Assembly (NCBI GenBank): GCA_024036415.1
Contig: JAMWET010000582.1
Coordinates: forward strand, 1-64,000
Origin: Prochilodus magdalenae
Lineage: Eukaryota > Chordata > Actinopteri > Characiformes > Prochilodontidae
Reading direction: 5' to 3'
Length of the DNA stretch: 64,000 nt
Made by a program: the position numbers and the translations under genes. Positions 1 through 10,954 of the stretch are shown in pieces. The notes under the pieces were generated by a model. The model searched no databases and was not told where the DNA came from. It worked only from the letters and a program-made list of their open reading frames with translations. Every line of letters starts with the position of its first letter. Positions within the stretch are counted from its first letter, which is position 1.

Positions 1-129
1 CATTTATACTTTATACCTTACCCAGACACTAAGGACTCTATTTTTATACTTTCATACTTTATATTGTATTTCTGTCTCTATTTGTACAATCTCTCTTGCT
101 TCTGTTGTTACTTCTGTATAGTTTGTATA

Positions 130-172
130 TCTGCTACTGGATGCCTTGAATTTCCCTCTGGGATCAATAAAG

Positions 173-217
<45 letters not shown>
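130..217 (+). repeat. TATC microsatellite at a retroelement-like tail
   Basis: A TATC tetranucleotide run (about 172-217) follows the phrase tccctctgggatcaataaag. In fish this combination is typical of the 3' end of a LINE or SINE whose tail is a simple repeat. No coding part of such an element is visible before it, so only the tail is supported. Confidence 0.6.
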
Positions 218-218
<1 letters not shown>

Positions 219-711
219 GTACTATTCTTTTGTGTTTCGTGACAAAACACATTTTACTTACAAATTATTTGACAAGCAGTGAAAATAATTTTGTTTGGGG
301 TTATGGGGTGGACCTCAGAGTTTGTTCTTATTGAATTTTGTTTTTCACATGTGAGTCTCTTCTTTGTTTTTCTTTACCATGCTCTTAGAATTTAAATAGC
401 AATTTAATTATGCTACTACTGCTAATGGCAGTAATCACATGCTAAATACTACATTATAATATACGCTGCCAGTGATAAATGATGTTAAAACAAAATGTAA
501 CACAAGTTAATATAAAGTCTGTAGCACCCTGTACATATGTACACCACACTGTATGATTTGTGTATGTGTATATATATATATATACACACACAAATATTCT
601 TCCTGCCAGTACATTATTATCAGCCCCTTTAATTTAATTTAATTTAATTTCACAGAATGCAGAAGACAGATTTGACTTTTTTATTCATTTTTTCTGGATG
701 GTTTGTACAAA
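218..711. other. AT-rich stretch without a gene
   Basis: No convincing exon on either strand. It holds a short TA run followed by ACAC (about 569-591) and an AATTT run (about 630-650). Confidence 0.5.
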
Positions 712-1200
712 GAAGTTGTCACGCTTCCGGGTTTTCCCTGCTCCCGTGCTTCTCCGGACTCAACTTCCCAGAGGGCAACGTTCGATGACGCCACGCCAGC
801 GTCCAATCCGGTTCGCTCTCCATCACCGGAGTTTTAGCAAACAGCTGAACCAAATTATCGTCCTCCATTTATACCTCTCCACGCCGCTTCAGCCTTTGCG
901 AAGCTTTGCCAACGTAGTTTGCAATTCTGAGCGTTCTTTCTCTGTGTTATCTCGTTTCTGGTTCTTGACCTCTGTTTCCGTTTTTCGACTACCCTTTTGC
1001 CTTTTCCTCTAAACTTGTTTGCCTCCGCTGATTGTCTCTTCTGGTTCCGACTTTGCCTGCCTCGACTACGTTTTCTAGCCCTACCCTTGTTGCTGTATTA
1101 CATTGCTGCATAGTTTGATCACTTCCCTGTTTAATAAACATCCAGGCTTGACTTTTAACTCTGCAAGCGTCGACCCGGAGTCTTTTGTCCTGACAGAAGT
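712..1200 (+). mobile_element. Solo LTR, Gypsy-like, with 5-bp target duplication
   Basis: The element runs from TGTCACG at 717 to CCTGACA ending at 1195 (479 bp) and is flanked by the direct repeat GAAGT (712-716 and 1196-1200), as expected of a retroviral-type integrase. It contains a TATA-like stretch (ttatacctc) and a polyadenylation signal (aataaa) near its end, the normal LTR layout. No internal gag or pol lies beside it, so it is a solo LTR left by recombination. It shares phrases such as gcaattctgagcgttc with the LTR at the right end of the window. Open reading frames inside it are not genes. Confidence 0.85.
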
Positions 1201-1376
1201 GAATTGGGGCTTTTATTATTTACATCACGTTTAAATTAATTTAACAAAGAAACCCAAAGAACAAGATTTCTTAACATGCCTATACCAGGCGTGAGCAAGT
1301 GGACTATAAAGCCCCCAGCATTGAGCTATAGAGAAGTGGAACTGTGTTCTCTGGACTCGGGGGGGGCTCACAAGAT

Positions 1377-1493
1377 TTACTCTTTATTAGTCCCTGCTGC
1401 TATAATCCGATCCCGAATGTATAGCCGGATCTCATTCACTTGGCTTTGCTTCATGGATGCAGGATCTCCAAATCTCAGAAGAGCTTCAGCATT
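1377..1493 (-). CDS. Possible terminal exon of an unidentified gene
   Basis: On the minus strand a good acceptor (tgatttttcag) is followed by an open stretch of 38 codons starting NAEALLRFGD and ending AGTNKE before a stop. Its composition is protein-like (charged, few rare residues). I do not recognise the family, and no upstream exon is visible on the minus strand in the neighbouring 1.2 kb. It lies outside the transposon at 2.7-6.5 kb. It may be the last exon of a gene whose other exons lie beyond the inserted transposon, or a relic of one. Confidence 0.35.
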   Translation of the reverse strand, partial: NAEALLRFGDPASMKQSQVNEIRLYIRDRIIAAGTNKE

Positions 1494-2701
1494 CTGAAAA
1501 ATCACACACACACACAGAGTGAATACACATCCACTGCAAAACACCCCCTGAAATTCTGAAATGTCTTTTTAAGAAGCTGATTAGTTAACCCCTAGAACCC
1601 TAGATTTGTTATTCAGTTATTAATTTGCAGAAACAGAAATTGTTGCCAAATAAATCTGAGTCGTTTTATAAGAAGACGCGCTTGAACAGAATGCGTATTC
1701 CTGAGGAAAGCTTCCTGTTTACCTCCCGCCTACTCCGTTGCGCATCATCATAACTCAGCGCCTGATTGGTCTACAGACTTGATTGACATGTCGTTGGAAA
1801 GCTGAGAGTCTAAGTGCGTTTGAAGGCGGAGATCTAAGGGGATTATATTTTAATTAATTTTTGAATCCGTTGTATTTTATTTTGAACTGTTGTTTTTTCC
1901 AAGCACTTTTTACACAAACATGAGGATTATTAACGAAAGGATTGAAGGAAAGATAAAAAGGTGTATGTGTGAGTGGTAGCGGCCATTGCGTATAAGTGAC
2001 GGATTCTAAGAGGAAAATATCTCTCGTTTGGAAAACCTTTTTCTTTTGATTGTAATTCAGTAGCCGTGCATTTCAGTATAATGGTTTACATCATCGTAAT
2101 CCTGAGAGACTGCCCGTTCGATTAGTATATAATTTTGTCCACATTGGCTAAAAATGGCTTTAGGAAAAATATGAATATGCATACTTTACCTAAAAGTTTT
2201 CCGGGCAAGGTATTTTGCGACCAAAATATATATTTTCTGAAAGAAACTAAAGATAAAAGAAAGATCTAAGCTTTAATATGGTATCTTGGTTGCCTATATT
2301 GGACCTGCAATGCTTCAGATATACTGCTAGATATTCACAGTCACGGATTTGTAGCCCATCGACGGGCTATGGCATTTTAAGTCGTTAACCAGAAAATAAT
2401 CCAGTAATTAGCTGAGTCTGTCAGTACATTCACTTCCAATATAATTTAGAAAGCTATGAAAGTGATCTTAATACTACACATTACAAGCTTTAAAACTACC
2501 TCAGTATGGACGAAACATGATTAAAAATAGCTAGAAAACATTAGAAAACTACTAGCCAGCAATTAGCTAGCTAAATCAGGATAAGCAACAAAATACAAAA
2601 CTTTTAACTTATAACTAAGATAAGGTTAGATACAAGATACCTAACTGCCTCAAACTTTAATTCAAGCAAATAACTTAAACTGAGATCCACCAAAACATTA
2701 T
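1494..2701. other. No gene seen
   Basis: Mostly AT-rich unique-looking sequence with a short CA run at 1503-1518. I see no exon with coherent splice sites and no recognisable repeat. Confidence 0.4.
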
Positions 2702-2707
2702 CTTAGC

Positions 2708-2955
2708 TGGTAACACTTTATAATAACGTTTGTTTATAAAACATTTATAAGTCTTTAATTCCTAATGAACTAATCATGAATTAATGATGTACTTACATCT
2801 GTAAATCATGAATTAGTATATTATAAACGCTTTATAAGACACATATAAGTTGTTATTTTATAATTAACAAATGATGAATAGATCAGGAATTTAGTTATTA
2901 TAAATCAGTTATGTACATATAATAGTTATAATATGTTAGTAGCATACATTTATTT
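2708..2955 (+). repeat. Left terminal inverted repeat of the transposon
   Basis: It pairs with 6296-6539 on the other strand. Shared blocks include cattaattcatgattagttc-type and acataagtaca-type phrases and the outermost TGGTAACACTTTATAATAAC. Differences are scattered substitutions and small indels, so the two arms have diverged since insertion. Confidence 0.8.
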
Positions 2956-3251
2956 CTCACTATATTTTTCTCAAAATGCAGCATTTTGGCGCAATTATAA
3001 CTGGATGCGCGTCAGTTAAATGTGCGCCACTGAAATCATTGATATTCAGGATTATATTATTAATTATGTGTTATACACATTTCTAATAAGCATGCAAATC
3101 TTATATATTTATATGCCCTATTTTACTTGACAGACTAATTTGATTTGCGTTTAATGGTTGTATGTACTGTATATGTATGTGTACGTATGTCCATTATTAA
3201 AAGTGGAGGTGGAACTTTGCAAGACGAGTTGAGTAAATTCAGGGATGCAAC

Positions 3252-3414
3252 ATGACACATGCTGGCGCTTGGAGATGTCAGGCAGTAATGGAGTTAGGCA
3301 CAGCAGTTGTAACTCGCGCCAAGCGAGCTAAAAAAGCAAATGAAGACAAAATGTCATCATCATTAAATACAAACAAGTCAGCGGAAACCAGCAAAGATGG
3401 AGCGGATGATAAGG
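3252..3414 (+). CDS. CCDC106-like protein, exon 1
   Basis: First coding exon of a small protein encoded inside the transposon. The first in-frame ATG after an upstream stop is at 3252. A second in-frame ATG at 3288 (MELGTAVVTRAK) may be the real start. The exon ends with donor G|gtaagt after 54 codons plus one base. The encoded segment is hydrophilic, rich in Lys, Ser and Asp, and includes a basic patch (TRAKRAKK) that could be a nuclear signal. The total product would be 158 residues, or 146 from the second ATG. The family call rests on exon 3. Confidence 0.7.
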
Positions 3415-4048
3415 GTAAGTAGTGTGATGTAATGATAAAATATATTGATTTAAATGAGATTTATGATGATAAAGTTTGCTAGCTCTCTGCTAGCTAAAAA
3501 CGAACACTAGCAAATAGCTAGTTAGCTAATGTAGCTTCCCAGAGCATTTGGCTAACGTTAGCTAGTTCTCAGTTCGTTATGTGTGTCGTACGTTTTAGCA
3601 TCCTCACGCGAATTTTAGCATGCGAGCTTTGGTATTCCCATTAGGGTATTGTTAATCAGCTAGTACGGTTGTGAAAAGTACAGCAGATGATGACCGATAG
3701 GCAGCCCGTTGCTCCCACGATCAACCCTGGAGCTGCCTCTTGGTCAGTATTTCAGTATTATAACTTTTTTCTGTTTTAATCTGTGACTGTTGGGCAGTTA
3801 TCTAATTTTATGTGTTGTTTATGCTGCCTTTTAGGACTCATGAGAAATGTATAATGCCCATAAATCGTTTGTAATATTTATGACTCAGATCGTGGGAAAC
3901 TATAGAATCCATGAACTTAATTCTTATTGGTAATTGTTATATTTTGAAATAGTCCACTGTCCATGTAAGGAATTAATATAACTGAGTGATTGAAATGATA
4001 TAATTAGGAAATATAATCTCTTTCTTTGATTCCTTAAATATATTACAG

Positions 4049-4195
4049 GCCCCCAGTTAGCCTCAACAGCTGTGATGTCCTTGAAAACACACCAAATCCT
4101 GTTGGCTGCATCAAAGCAGAAAGAAATGGCTATGTCAAAAACAAATGCTGACCTGAAAGTAGAAAGGGACATTCTTCTAAAACAATTAGCCAAAT
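4049..4195 (+). CDS. CCDC106-like protein, exon 2 (coiled coil)
   Basis: The exon lies between acceptor atattacag and donor t|gtgagt and continues exon 1 in frame (phase 1 in, phase 1 out, 147 nt). The encoded segment (SLKTHQILLAASKQKEMAMS, then KVERDILLKQLAK) has heptad-spaced hydrophobic residues among charged ones, as in the coiled coil that gives the CCDC106 family its name. A coiled coil suggests homo- or hetero-dimerisation. No stop or frameshift is present, so the gene may still be intact. Confidence 0.7.
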
Positions 4196-4474
4196 GTGAG
4201 TGTTTTTATTAGTAGATATAAAATATAGTTGACATATATTGTCATATTAACCCATATAACCATGGTGCTTGTGTCTAACGTACTGCTTTGAGGTGAAGGA
4301 GAACAACATTTAAATAATGCCTGTTCAGGACTGTTTTAGTTGGCAAAATTGATGGGCAAAGTTATGAAGATTATGTTTTAGTCCACATTAAATAAGGTTA
4401 GGGGGTTATATTAAAGTCAATTTGTTTGTAGTGTTTTTATTTACGAGTTTTACTTTTGTGTTATGTCTTTGTAG

Positions 4475-4641
4475 CTGGAAATCCTCAACAGACAGTAAGA
4501 AGATACAAGAAGATTTTGTATCAGTACAGGAGGGGGAAAAATCTTTGTGATGCCTACAAGCCTGTGGGTGTGGATAGAAACACTGTAGTGGCCAGTGCTC
4601 CCATTGCAGAGTTAGCTATTGTGGCACCTCGAGTACAGTAA
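4475..4641 (+). CDS. CCDC106-like protein, exon 3 (HTH-like C-terminus)
   Basis: The exon starts after acceptor tctttgtag in the phase left by exon 2 and ends at a TAA at 4639-4641. It encodes a basic segment (RRYKKILYQYRRGKNLCDAY) and then GVDRNTVVASAPIAEL and IVAP. This pattern, an RY-start helix, a loop, and VDRNT with a second helix, matches the C-terminus of fish CCDC106-like proteins as I know them and looks like a small helix-turn-helix. It is the best-supported part of the gene, because the related element at 57-61 kb encodes VDRNTIVLTAVIAE at the same place. AATAAA-type signals follow at about 4780 and 5015. A role in DNA binding is inference. Confidence 0.75.
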
Positions 4642-5159
4642 GCTGTTGGGAGGGTTACTCCAGACACGAGAAATTGCAGGTGTTTGCAATGAAGTGTGCG
4701 GATGTCTTAAACAATGATGCACCACTGTGGAAATGTTCAATAAGAAAAACAAAATTGTACCTTTAATGAAAAGAAAAATAAATAAAAATAACAAAATAAG
4801 AACCGTTTTATTTGTTACAACTGCCTACGGTATTAGATCAGAAGCTGTGCAGTATAGAAAAAGGTAAATGAGCATTTTAATGGCTATGTTTTCTTAGAGA
4901 CACTTTATTGTTTTGTATTATGCTGTGAGTAAAAAGTAAAAATGTTTGCTACTGTGTTACAAAGTACGGCAACAACAGAGTGATTATTCAGTTGCTTTTT
5001 TCCTTGTTCATTGAATAAAGTTATAATTACTCTGTAATGTCTTTTGACGTTTCTCAGTTAACACAAAATCTATACATTGTTGCTTGTTGCAACTTCAAGT
5101 AAAGCACTGCAAGATGTTTTATAAAATCTGACTCATTAATTTATTAAATGCCTGAACTA

Positions 5160-5505
5160 CTTTAATTCAGTAAATGACTTGTAGGCATTTATAGATATTT
5201 ACAAATAGAGAACAGTTTTCACTTTAGGTTAGGGGCTGCAAAGTGTTGCATAAATGTTGACCAACTCATTTATAAATGACTTAACAGAAGAACTTAGTTT
5301 ATAGATGACTTATAGGCATTTTTAGATATTTATATGTAGAGAATAGTTTTCACTTTAGATTAGGGGCTACAAAGTGTTGCATAAATGTTGACCAACTCAT
5401 TTATAAATGACTTAAGAACGTAGTTTATAAATCACTTATAGACATTTTTAGATATTTATATGTAGAGAATAGTTTCCACTTTAGATTAGGGGCTGCACAA
5501 ATGTT
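5160..5505 (+). repeat. Three tandem copies of a roughly 120-bp unit inside the transposon
   Basis: The unit contains taggcatttttagatattta, ttttcactttagattagggg and gttgaccaactcatttataa. Copies start near 5180, 5307 and 5425. The third lacks the gttgaccaact part. Such subterminal arrays are often bound by the transposase of an element, but that is inference here. Confidence 0.75.
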
Positions 5506-5759
5506 GAAAATAATGTATATGTAATTTACAGGTCATTTATAAAACATGAGTAAGAGTATCACTGATGTTTGTTAATGTTTAGCAAATAATTAATTTAGCA
5601 AATCATTCAGAAATGGCACATTGCATTAACAGCTAGAATTAATGAAGGTTTTATTTTTTTCTAATTGCATGTACATTATATGCAGTAAAAGTTAATAACA
5701 TCTGAACTACTGATTTGTTCATCATTAATTCATTATGAAGGAGCAGCATGTATAATTTA

Positions 5760-6190
5760 CGTTTACTACATTTTGCAGAGACACTTATCCAGAGTGATTA
5801 CAAAAGTGTTTTTTTTCTGTTCATTCAGAAAATAATATTCTTAGCTACTGTAAATAGTCTGAATATACCCCTGAGCTAAGATACTGCCAGAAACAAAGAG
5901 TTGGTGCTAATTCCTACTTATAAAGATAATCCTGAATTAAGACTTTCTATAAGCTTTAAATTACTGTTTATTTAAATGCATCACAGAGAGATGGATCTTC
6001 AGTGGGGATCTGAAGATGGACAGTGACTCTTCTGCTCAGTGCAAGAATGTTCTACCACATGAGCTCCAGTAGAAGAGTCTTGGTGCTTGTCTTTCATGTG
6101 CCTTGGCTCAAGCTGAGCTGTACTTGAAGCTCAAATCGCTCTTGGTCATCAGGTAGGAGGGAGCTGGTCTATGTGGTGGCTTTGTTGGCT
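5760..6190 (+). repeat. Degenerate dispersed repeat within the transposon
   Basis: The phrase cagagacacttatccagagt is a degenerate form of the very common teleost repeat also seen near 30.0 kb (gacgctcttatccagagcga). The following 350 bases are non-coding. The boundaries are not certain. Confidence 0.4.
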
Positions 6191-6295
6191 TCAAGACTTG
6201 ATAAGTTCATGATTAGTAAATCACAAAGTCAAACTTTATAGATGTTTTATTTTGTTAGGATTTTTGACTAGGAGAGCCTAAACTTTAAAGTCTTT

Positions 6296-6539
6296 TGTAA
6301 ATACACTAATAATAATTATAATTATTGAATGTACATAACTGATGTTTAACAGTTGAATTCCTGATCTATTCATCATTTGTTAATTATTAAAATATCAGCT
6401 TATATGTGTCTCATAAAGCGTTTATAATGTACTAATTCATGATTTACAGATGTAAGTACATCATTAATTCATGACTAGTTAATTAGATATTAAAGACTTA
6501 TAGATGTTTATAAACAAACGTTATTATAAAGTGTTACCA
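6296..6539 (-). repeat. Right terminal inverted repeat of the transposon
   Basis: Reverse complement of 2708-2955 (see there). The outer end is GTGTTACCA at 6531-6539, followed by the CTTAGC target repeat. Confidence 0.8.
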
Positions 6540-6545
6540 CTTAGC

Positions 6546-7282
6546 TTATTCATTGAATTAGCTATAGCTAAAAGTTTGATGGTCGAGTAAAGCTAAAAAA
6601 AATGAAAATGTTTTTCTTGTAAGCTACTATAAAAAATATAGCTACATTTACCACAAACTGGAATTAACTTTACCTCTGAACTTCGCTTTAGAAAAAATTT
6701 CTTCACTGTCTGTGAACATAAAATAAGTAAGATGACGTTTGTTTGTAAGTTAGCTATAATGCTTCTATTAGCTCAGAAATATCAGTGTTCAGTCAACAGT
6801 GTTCGTTGGATAATAATTCATACACTATTTCTTAAATATATATCTTAAAATGTAGAGTTAAATTGAGTAATGGAGCTTTATACATAACTATTAACCTAAT
6901 TCTGCTTACCATTTCCTACTGTCTCTGTTTCCCATCGGTTCCTTTGAATTTGCGCCTTTTCGCTCCCTTGCATTCATTGGTAGACATGCACAGATGGGTT
7001 CGCTTTCTTTTTTTTAAAGTAAGGGGTGAAAATAACCTCGCTGTGTGGCAAATGCTACTTGTACCCGGGTGCAAATAGACACTCCGAAAAAAAAAAAAAC
7101 GCTGGTAAAAATAAAGTAGATTTTAACGTACTAAAATATATGCATATACACAGAACCCCTCCACAATTATGGGCACCCCGGGTTAAGATGTGTCCTTAGG
7201 CTTCTTATGAATTCTTTTTTAAATAATACACAATGTAAAAAAGAGAAAGCTCCAACCTTTGGCATTTCTCTTTCACACTCAC
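6546..7282. other. No gene seen
   Basis: AT-rich, with an A run at about 7086-7099. No exon or recognisable element. Confidence 0.4.
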
Positions 7283-7289
7283 ACACTCA

Positions 7290-7322
<33 letters not shown>

Positions 7323-7421
7323 CAGCTAAACCTGTTGTTACTTTCCTCTTTCACTTTGAACCTGAACTGGAGCCAAAGACCATGCATCACTACTACAAAC
7401 AAGACCTACCCCCCCCCCCGA

Positions 7422-7458
<37 letters not shown>

Positions 7459-7460
7459 CT
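7280..7460 (+). repeat. Two CA microsatellites
   Basis: CA runs at about 7291-7320 and 7421-7456 flank a unique segment (cctgaactggagccaaagac) that belongs to the inverted duplication described next. Confidence 0.9.
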
Positions 7461-7780
7461 TCATTGTCATTGTCTTTTCATTTAAACAGGTTTTATTTAT
7501 TATATTCTGTACTAACTAAGTTCATTTTATTCTCTGTTCCCTGTATAGTCTGATCTCGCTGTCAGGTCACTACAGACTTTCTCTGACCAGATCAGTCTAC
7601 TAAACACACTGAACTGTGGATCTCTCTGTAGCTCCTCCTCTTTCTGTCTGTCTCTGTGAGTGTTGAAGTCCTCCTCAGTGTGGAATGTGGTTTGTGTGTA
7701 AACTGGAACTGGTTCGGTTTTTCTGGTGATGATTCTGAAACTGATGTCTGTAACAGTAAAACTAGGAAGACAGTCGAGGT
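7322..7780 (+). repeat. Left arm of an inverted duplication (upstream of the broken receptor copy)
   Basis: This stretch matches the reverse complement of about 51260-51690. Shared phrases include ctttcactttgaacctgaac, actacagactttctctgacc and gattctgaaactgatgtctg. In the right arm the segment lies in the first intron of the minus-strand receptor gene, so here it marks the 5' region of the plus-strand copy. The match resumes at about 8455-8570 after an LTR remnant absent from the other arm. That insertion therefore came after the duplication. Confidence 0.8.
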
Positions 7781-7861
7781 AAATTCATTTTAATTTCAGT
7801 TCAAATTCAGTTTAATTGGTTTTTTTATATTTATACAAACAGAGTGAAAAAAATGTACTTG

Positions 7862-8334
7862 ATCCTGACGGTTATTGGTGCTCTGTAACGATGGACAAAC
7901 AGATTGTGACGTGCGCTGAACTAAAAGCAAGGCACAGTACTGAAACACAGCAACACCAAGAACTGGAAATACAATCAAGGGCAAAACTGAATCATAGTCA
8001 ATAAACAGGCAAGGATCAGACCAGACAGAGGTATCAAAGGAAATAAACAAGAAGCGTAAACCAGAGAATTTAAGCAGAGTCAAAGCCAGAGTAACAAGGA
8101 CAGACAAAGAGAGAATGCTCAGTATGCAATAGAATGGCAATACTTTGCAATGAGCCAGTGCGAGAGAGAAGTATTTAAACAAACGGACAAATTAACAAGT
8201 GGACCAATCAGTATTCTGGAGACCGAGGCAATGGGTGTGATTGGGTAAGGGTGAACATGTGACATCGGGTAGTGGAGTGCAGGAGATCAGTGGTGAGAAT
8301 AGAACCAGCAGGCATGACATGCTCTCACAGTGAC
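7862..8334 (-). mobile_element. LTR-like remnant
   Basis: Read on the minus strand it starts TGTCACTGTG and continues with a pyrimidine-rich body (ttgccattctattgcatact, ttgactctgcttaaattctc), ending near cgttacagagc. The start and style match the other LTRs in the window. I find no target duplication and no clean right end. The 128-codon open frame on the minus strand here is not a gene. Confidence 0.5.
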
Positions 8335-9001
8335 AATTCCACATAGTACAGCTGTGTGTAGTGTATTTGCTTCATACAAAGCAATAAATAACATTTTTTA
8401 AGAAAGAATATTTTATGAAGAAAAAAATAAGAAAATTCAGGAATTAGCAGAAAACAATTTTATATAAAGACTTTAAAACTGCTGTTTCTGTAAGACATGT
8501 AGCTATCAAGAACAGGTCGTCATATCTGTCAGTAAATTACTGTTTAATCAAAATCTAGTGAGTTTAAAAACATTTATTCAACATCTATGAATATGACTGG
8601 TTATCATATTTTTATCTTTTTAAAACTGATAAAAAGTTTCATATCTGTTGGGATTAAATATAAATGACAAACTTATCTGTACTTAACCTCAGAAGCCCTG
8701 GCCAAGTGACACCACTGGTGTAGGAGTAAAGCGGACATATTTTTAGGAAAAGGTTCATGCAGTCTATCTGCTATATTAATGTACTATATTACTACCACGT
8801 ACCAGTCTGGTGTAGTTTTTAGATCCATTAAGTGACCTTTAACCCAGGGCTCATAGTGTAAAACAAAATGCTGCTACTCTCTTAATTCAGGTGTTAGAAT
8901 GTGTATTAGTCAGTATCAGTAAATCAGTAAATATTACACCTTGTCTTTTTGTTAGCGTATAATGGAGAGTTTGTGTGCTAGATTCATAAAGACTTACATT
9001 A
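8335..9001. other. No gene seen; resumes the inverted-duplication match
   Basis: About 8455-8570 (gtttctgtaagacatgtag, agctatcaagaacaggtc) matches the reverse complement of about 51120-51240. The rest shows no exon. Confidence 0.5.
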
Positions 9002-9264
9002 CCAGTCAAAGGTTTAGACACACCTAACTAAATGGTGTTGGTGATCTTAAAGACTCTGCAGGCTTACTTTTAACAGCTCCAACTGGTGAGATGTCCAAAA
9101 CAATACATATCCTGATATACCACATACACTCCTGATGTACCACAATATTATATTTTTGCCATAATTCCATGAGTGTTATTTTAGAATTTGATTCTAAAGT
9201 ATAGCATTTAGCTAAAAATAAGCAAAAACCCTTTAGGAGTACCCATCTCTAAACTTTTGACTAG
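9002..9264 (+). mobile_element. Small Tc1/mariner-type MITE
   Basis: The left end ccagtcaaaggtttaga and the right end (reverse complement ctagtcaaaagtttaga) form about 17-bp inverted repeats. Each is flanked by TA, the Tc1 target site. The interior (about 260 bp) has no coding capacity. The termini are typical of fish non-autonomous Tc1 families. Confidence 0.65.
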
Positions 9265-10954
9265 TACTACATGAAGTGTATTACATGGAGAGTCTGGGGC
9301 TAATTGAGATACAAATTTGAAGTTTAATTAAGATACTAATTGAGTTTCTCTGCTAGGATAGTTTTTCTGCTAGAATGGTTTCTCTCCTCTAATAAGAGTG
9401 ATGTAGTAAAAGTTCAGTCCACTGTTCACTTGTGAGAGCTGAAAGTGCTAAAGTGTGAGGAGATGACAGTGCAGGTGTGAAAGGGGATAAAGTTGTTGAC
9501 CTGCTGACCTGCTGATGAACACTACTGAAAGCTGTAACTTAAATTTACATTCAGTTTCATTTCAGTGTTTCTTCATACACCACCCAGTGCTGTGGAGAAG
9601 GATCAGAACCAGGTGGAATATTTCATAGTAGTTTAAAGCAAAAGTTGTTGTTCATATAGCTTATACATAACTCTTACTTAGCCAGTGAATAACAATGAAG
9701 TGGCCAGTTGCCAGAAATGCTGAAGCTCAGTTAGTGTATTTAACAGCCTACTGTAACATTACTGCTAGCAGGATAATTTCTGCAAACTTTACACTTTAAT
9801 TTAAAACCCCAACACAGTGTCCCACAGTGCTGACTGGTACAAAACCCATATTAATCAAATTACCCAAGTTAGATATGCAAATATGCTGCTTATGCTACTG
9901 TACTAGTATTAATTTTTTCTTACAATTTAAAAAGTCTGCAATCACACTTTGAAATGCCACATAATTAAAAATAACATGTAAAAAAAACTAAAAGAACATG
10001 TGACATTACAAAAAAAGGAGAAATAGTGTATTTCAGAGAGTTTATTGGTCAAACGAACATTTTATTTTGTTTAATACTATAGTTATACTATCATGGTTTG
10101 CTAATAGTTCCTGATGGTAAGCGTAACTTGGAGAGAACATGATCTGGACCACTGCAGTTCAAATTTCTGAAATCAGAAATTTAAGTTAATCTAAGTTCAT
10201 CCTGAGCTTACGTTCATTTAAGAGCTAAAACCACTTGCTTAATATCACACAGTGTCTAGAAATATACAGGTAGGACATTAGCTCCTATTTCTAAATGTAT
10301 TAATCTAATGTTCACTGTATGGAGTCTTTCTTAGTTATGTGGTTTGTTTAAAGTGTTTGAATTTTGATGAGTATAACTGAGCTAAGTATCAGTCTCATCA
10401 GAAAACCTGCAGTGTAAAAGGAAGATCTGTGTAGGCTATTTCATTTATATCTCTTAAAAGCCAAAAGAAATCATATGTACTAGAATGAAACCGTTCAGAA
10501 GATGTGATTCCAATTAATACCTGCAGACATTAGTAGATAGTTAGTGACATGTGAGTGACATGCATCACTGAAAGTGGTAAACTTGCACACACATGATTTG
10601 AATGTAATTTCAGTATAAGATACCTGTGATCTAATTCTGACTAATAATTTATTTACTCTTTAATATCCTGATTCTGAAATGTTGCTGCATGTATTCCATT
10701 ACTACCTGACTAATATCCTGAATGATCCTCAGATGATCTGCTCTCTGTGATATAATAATGAATAATAATGAATATGTATGATGAGTTCCTCCTGAAGTGT
10801 GTGCAAAGATGTGGTTACTAACTGTAACTAGCTGTGCCAAAGCAGCTTTAACACAGAGATATGTAGACCTGCTGTGAAGATCTGTTCTCATGTTATTCAG
10901 TACCTTTATTATTTAAACAGCTATAAATCAGATATTTAACTGTTGATGTTGATC
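9265..10954. other. No gene seen
   Basis: AT-rich sequence where an intron of the plus-strand receptor copy would lie. I looked for the signal-peptide exon found at 47.2 kb (ATGAAGGTGCTCTGT) and did not find it. Confidence 0.4.

Larger units (their letters stand above)
2708..6539 (+). mobile_element. DNA transposon with about 240-bp terminal inverted repeats, carrying a CCDC106-like gene
   Basis: The left end (TGGTAACACTTTATAATAAC from 2708) is repeated in reverse complement at the right end (ending GTGTTACCA at 6539). The match runs about 240 bp inward on both sides with few differences (2708-2955 against 6296-6539). The flanks carry a perfect 6-bp direct repeat, CTTAGC (2702-2707 and 6540-6545). 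If the element starts one base further in, this becomes an 8-bp repeat with one mismatch. Inside are a three-exon plus-strand gene and a tandem subrepeat block. I see no recognisable RNase H-like (DDE) transposase. The superfamily is uncertain: hAT needs 8 bp, Dada 6-7 bp, and Kolobok TTAA does not fit. Confidence 0.8.

Noticed and set aside
698..1012. 104-codon plus-strand frame
   Set aside because: It lies in the solo LTR 717-1195. The start codon is outside the element and there is no homology.
7796..8182. 128-codon minus-strand open frame
   Set aside because: It lies wholly inside an LTR-like remnant, and its pyrimidine-rich coding is typical of fish LTRs read as protein.
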